Part shown: piece by piece, positions 5,311 to 7,177 of the stretch
Layout: every line of letters starts with the position of its first letter
Position numbering within the stretch: the first letter of the stretch is position 1
DNA from: an uncultured Oscillospiraceae bacterium
GTDB lineage: Bacteria > Bacillota > Clostridia > Oscillospirales > Oscillospiraceae
Direction of reading: 5' to 3'
NCBI GenBank assembly: GCA_905234005.1
Contig: CAJOFW010000070.1
Span: 1-7,177, forward strand
Length of the DNA stretch: 7,177 nt
Notes under the pieces: model-generated
Databases searched by the model: none
The model's input: only the letters and a program-made list of their open reading frames with translations
What the model was told of the DNA's origin: nothing
Translations under genes and position numbers: made by a program

Positions 5311-6195
5311 TTATACGCGCAGGTAGTTGCGGATGGCGATGGAGCTGCCGAACGCGCCGACCACGACGCCGACGCCGAGGTAGATCGCGAGAACGACGAG
5401 CTTCACGCTGTCGAACGGGATGACCTCGATGAGTCCGCCCAGCATACCCGCCATGATGCGGTTTGCGACGATGTCGTAGATGCCCCACTCGAGCAGAAAG
5501 CCGAGCGCGCCGCCGAGAACGCCGAGCACGAGACCCTCCACGATGAACGGGAAGCGTATGAAGGCGTTTGACGCGCCGATGATCTTCATGATGGCAATCT
5601 CCTCGCGCCGGCTGTACGACGCGAGCTTGATCGTGTTCGCCATGATGAACACGGATACGATGACGAGAATCACGACGATGATGAGCGATACGGCGCTCAT
5701 GACGTTTCGTACCGTGACAAAGCCCTCCGCCACCTTGAGGTACGCCTGCACCTTCGCGATGCCGGTGATGCTCTCCAGATCGGCCTTCGTCTGCTCCATG
5801 AGGGAGATGTCGGAGAGGTAGACGACGTAGCGGTCGCGGAATGTCGAGGCGTCGAGATCGGCGAACAGGGAGTCGTCGTACTGGGCCGTGAACTCGGCCA
5901 TGGCCTCCTCACGGGTCACATACACGGCCTCGCTGACGTTCTGTATGTATTCTATGTTCTCCTGCAGGGCACGGGCCTCGTCCTCTGACAGCGTCTGCTC
6001 GACGTAGGCGACGATCTCGTTGTTCGACTCGAGCGTGTCCAGCATGGAGGAGAGGTTCACGGCGATGAGCGAGAAGCTGCCCATGATGACGAGGCAAGCC
6101 ACGACGATCGTCACCGTCGCGAAGGACATGAAGCCGTGGGTCGTGATGCTCTTGAAGCCCTCGTGCGTGAGGTATCCGATCTTACTCGATTTCAT
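5311..6195 (-). CDS. ftsX: Cell division protein FtsX
   Basis: FtsX is the membrane half of the FtsEX ABC-type complex. It passes ATP-driven conformational change in FtsE to wall hydrolases outside the cell. The 294-residue protein has a cytoplasmic N-terminus (YLTHEGFKSI, typical of the family), a first membrane segment (about 23-47) and an external domain (about 48-165). Three more membrane segments follow (about 166-187, 215-236, 263-285). The conserved cytoplasmic REEIAIMKIIGAS (198-209) is the coupling helix region that contacts FtsE. The ATG at 6195 is chosen because it begins MKSSKIGYL and overlaps the ftsE end by 14 nt. No good Shine-Dalgarno precedes it, so translation is probably coupled to ftsE. 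An upstream Met at 6255 would add 20 residues unlike the family. Confidence 0.96.
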   Translation of the reverse strand: MKSSKIGYLTHEGFKSITTHGFMSFATVTIVVACLVIMGSFSLIAVNLSSMLDTLESNNEIVAYVEQTLSEDEARALQENIEYIQNVSEAVYVTREEAMAEFTAQYDDSLFADLDASTFRDRYVVYLSDISLMEQTKADLESITGIAKVQAYLKVAEGFVTVRNVMSAVSLIIVVILVIVSVFIMANTIKLASYSRREEIAIMKIIGASNAFIRFPFIVEGLVLGVLGGALGFLLEWGIYDIVANRIMAGMLGGLIEVIPFDSVKLVVLAIYLGVGVVVGAFGSSIAIRNYLRV

Positions 6196-6874
6196 AGCTG
6201 TAATACCCGTCCATTCCGTCAGAGATGACACGCCCGTCCTCGATGGCCACGACACGCTTCGAGAAGGAGTTCACCAGCTCCTTTTCGTGCGTCACGACGA
6301 GGACAGTCGTCCCCAGCTCGTTGACGCGATCCATGAGAAGCATAAGCTCGAGGCTCTTCGCCGGGTCGAGGTTGCCGGTCGGCTCGTCCGCGATCAGAAG
6401 CTGCGGGCTGTTCACGATGGCCCGGGCCACCGCGACGCGCTGCTGCTCGCCGCCGGATACCTCGCGGGGATAGCGCTTTTCGCGGCCGTCCAGCCCGACA
6501 AGCTCGAGCACATACGGCACACGGCGGCGGATCTCGCGGTTTCTCGCGCCGACGACGTGCATCGCGAAGGCGACGTTCTCGTAGATCGTCTTGTCCTCAA
6601 TGAGGCGGAAGTCCTGAAACACGACGCCGATCGTGCGGCGGAGCGCCGGGAGCTTATGCCGCCGTATGCGGCGCAGGTCAAAGCCGTTTACCTGCAGCTC
6701 GCCGCCGCAGGCGTCCACCTCGCCGGTCACAAGCTTGATGACCGAGGTCTTGCCGCTGCCGGACGGGCCGACGAGGAAGACAAACTCGCCGTCCTCGATG
6801 CGGAAGCTCATGTTGTCGATGGCCTTCTGGTCGCCGCCGGGATAGACCATCGAGACATTTTCAAAATTCACCAT
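6182..6874 (-). CDS. ftsE: Cell division ATP-binding protein FtsE
   Basis: FtsE is the cytoplasmic ATPase of the FtsEX complex. The 230-residue product has the family length. It shows Walker A GPSGSGKT (36-43), the Q-loop Gln87 (VFQDFRLI, characteristic of FtsE), signature VSGGEQQR (139-146), Walker B LLIADEP (159-165) and H-loop His196 (VVTHEKEL). All ATPase motifs are intact. The ATG at 6874 begins MVNFENVSMVYPGG, the expected FtsE N-terminus. It is preceded by GGAGGT about nine bases upstream. Earlier in-frame codons, including the ATG at 6946, lie in the promoter and leader and cannot be translated from the predicted transcript. It is the first gene of the ftsE-ftsX-M23-ctp block. Confidence 0.97.
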   Translation of the reverse strand: MVNFENVSMVYPGGDQKAIDNMSFRIEDGEFVFLVGPSGSGKTSVIKLVTGEVDACGGELQVNGFDLRRIRRHKLPALRRTIGVVFQDFRLIEDKTIYENVAFAMHVVGARNREIRRRVPYVLELVGLDGREKRYPREVSGGEQQRVAVARAIVNSPQLLIADEPTGNLDPAKSLELMLLMDRVNELGTTVLVVTHEKELVNSFSKRVVAIEDGRVISDGMDGYYSYEIE

Positions 6875-6910
6875 GACTGCGGTACCTCCCCATGCCTGGG
6901 TTCGGTGATT

Positions 6911-6927
6911 TGGACACAATGCGTCCA
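6911..6927 (-). other. Small hairpin in the ftsE leader
   Basis: TGGACGC (6927 to 6921) pairs with GTGTCCA (6917 to 6911) with one G-U pair and a 3-nt loop. It falls within the first 20 nt of the predicted ftsE transcript and could protect its 5' end. It does not reach the Shine-Dalgarno. Confidence 0.4.
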
Positions 6928-6936
6928 CTTCCGAAA

Positions 6937-6965
6937 ATTGTAACAAATTCTTTCAAGTTTGTCAA
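6937..6965 (-). promoter_or_regulatory. Promoter of the ftsE-ftsX-M23-ctp block
   Basis: On the minus strand a perfect -35 TTGACA (6965 to 6960) is followed after exactly 17 bp by the -10 TACAAT (6942 to 6937). The region is markedly AT-rich compared with the rest of the window. Transcription would start near 6930, giving a leader of about 56 nt. No riboswitch-sized leader is present. Confidence 0.88.
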
Positions 6966-7027
6966 ATTAAAAAAGGAAAATTTACAAATTGTTACGATGT
7001 GACGCGATTCCGCGCCTGAATACAGGC

Positions 7028-7060
7028 AAAAAAATCGCGCCGCCTGTCCGTGGCGGCGCG
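7028..7060 (-). terminator. Strong terminator of an operon beyond the right edge
   Basis: A perfect 9-bp GC stem, CGCGCCGCC (7036-7044) with GGCGGCGCG (7052-7060), has a 7-nt loop. On the minus strand it is followed by A and then seven T (7034 to 7028). It therefore ends minus-strand transcription coming from outside the window and separates it from the ftsE promoter about 60 bp on. Confidence 0.92.
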
Positions 7061-7078
7061 GTGCGCGGGTATCGGCTT

Positions 7079-7104
7079 ATACTTTTTCCCCAAAGAAAAA
7101 GTAT
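7079..7104. repeat. Hairpin-forming A/T-rich element
   Basis: ATACTTTTTC (7079-7088) and GAAAAAGTAT (7095-7104) form a perfect 10-bp inverted repeat with loop CCCAAA. The stretch between this element and the window end has no visible gene; it also holds the second copy of the dispersed repeat. Similar poly-A/T hairpins are common between genes in Clostridia, so it may be a repeat or a secondary terminator. Confidence 0.5.
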
Positions 7105-7121
7105 CAAAAAGAACTTTGTAT

Positions 7122-7155
7122 TCGCTCGAAAAGGCAGCAATTCCAAGGCTTTGCG
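7122..7155. repeat. Degenerate dispersed repeat, copy 2
   Basis: TCGCT, one extra base, GAAAAG, 10 nt and CAAGGCTTTGCG match the blocks at 545-578 in order and orientation. The last 12 bases are identical in both copies. This copy lacks the perfect CCTTGA/TCAAGG hairpin seen in copy 1. It lies upstream (in minus-strand transcription) of the terminator at 7028-7060, so it is probably in a 3' untranslated region, as is copy 1. Confidence 0.4.
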
Positions 7156-7177
7156 CCCGGTAACGAAACAGAGCTTT

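Noticed and set aside
6020..6943. A 307-codon plus-strand open frame opposite ftsE and the start of ftsX
   Set aside because: It is an antisense shadow; every ABC ATPase motif of FtsE is intact on the other strand.
6928..7000. Repeated AACAATTT/TTGTTAC-like words upstream of ftsE as an operator
   Set aside because: The matches are short, imperfect and in very AT-rich DNA, so chance is enough to explain them.

Overview
The window comes from a GC-rich bacterial chromosome with strong G/C bias at third codon positions. It carries housekeeping genes arranged as in Firmicutes. The low-redundancy cell-wall set (FtsEX with an M23 hydrolase and a CtpA/CtpB-type protease), the greA-lysS pair and the TTG starts with strong Shine-Dalgarno sequences suggest a high-GC Clostridia member, perhaps Oscillospiraceae-like. 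That placement is inference from gene content and codon use, not a database match. No phage, CRISPR, transposase or resistance gene was found.

Left end (1-585): two well-formed sigma70-type promoters point away from each other. One (14-42, minus) fires out of the left edge. The other (67-95, plus) drives a tRNA-Pro(UGG) gene (128-200) that ends at a strong terminator (205-241). After it, 242-464 has no convincing gene, only a short minus-strand open frame that could be a decayed gene end. A long terminator hairpin (465-502) and a weaker hairpin next to the lysS stop (552-575) close the minus-strand operon.

Middle and right (586-6965): all six protein genes are on the minus strand, in transcription order ftsE, ftsX, an EnvC-like M23 peptidase, a ctp S41 protease, greA and lysS. 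A promoter at 6937-6965 (TTGACA, 17 bp, TACAAT) starts the cell-wall block. A consensus promoter at 2606-2634 (TTGACA, 17 bp, TATAAT) starts greA-lysS, and its -35 box overlaps the ctp stop codon. FtsE and FtsX are expected to form an ATP-driven membrane complex that activates the secreted coiled-coil M23 hydrolase during septal wall remodelling. The membrane-anchored Ctp protease probably acts in the same envelope compartment. GreA rescues backtracked RNA polymerase and LysS charges tRNA-Lys.

Right end (6966-7177): a strong minus-strand terminator (7028-7060) closes a transcription unit lying beyond the window. Next to it are a hairpin repeat (7079-7104) and a degenerate copy of a sequence also found just after lysS.

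Overall this is an ordinary core-genome region. The most notable non-coding signals are the two mutually exclusive hairpins between the M23 gene and ctp, the stop codon/-35 overlap, and the two-copy dispersed motif at the operon ends. I see no evidence of a new biological system.
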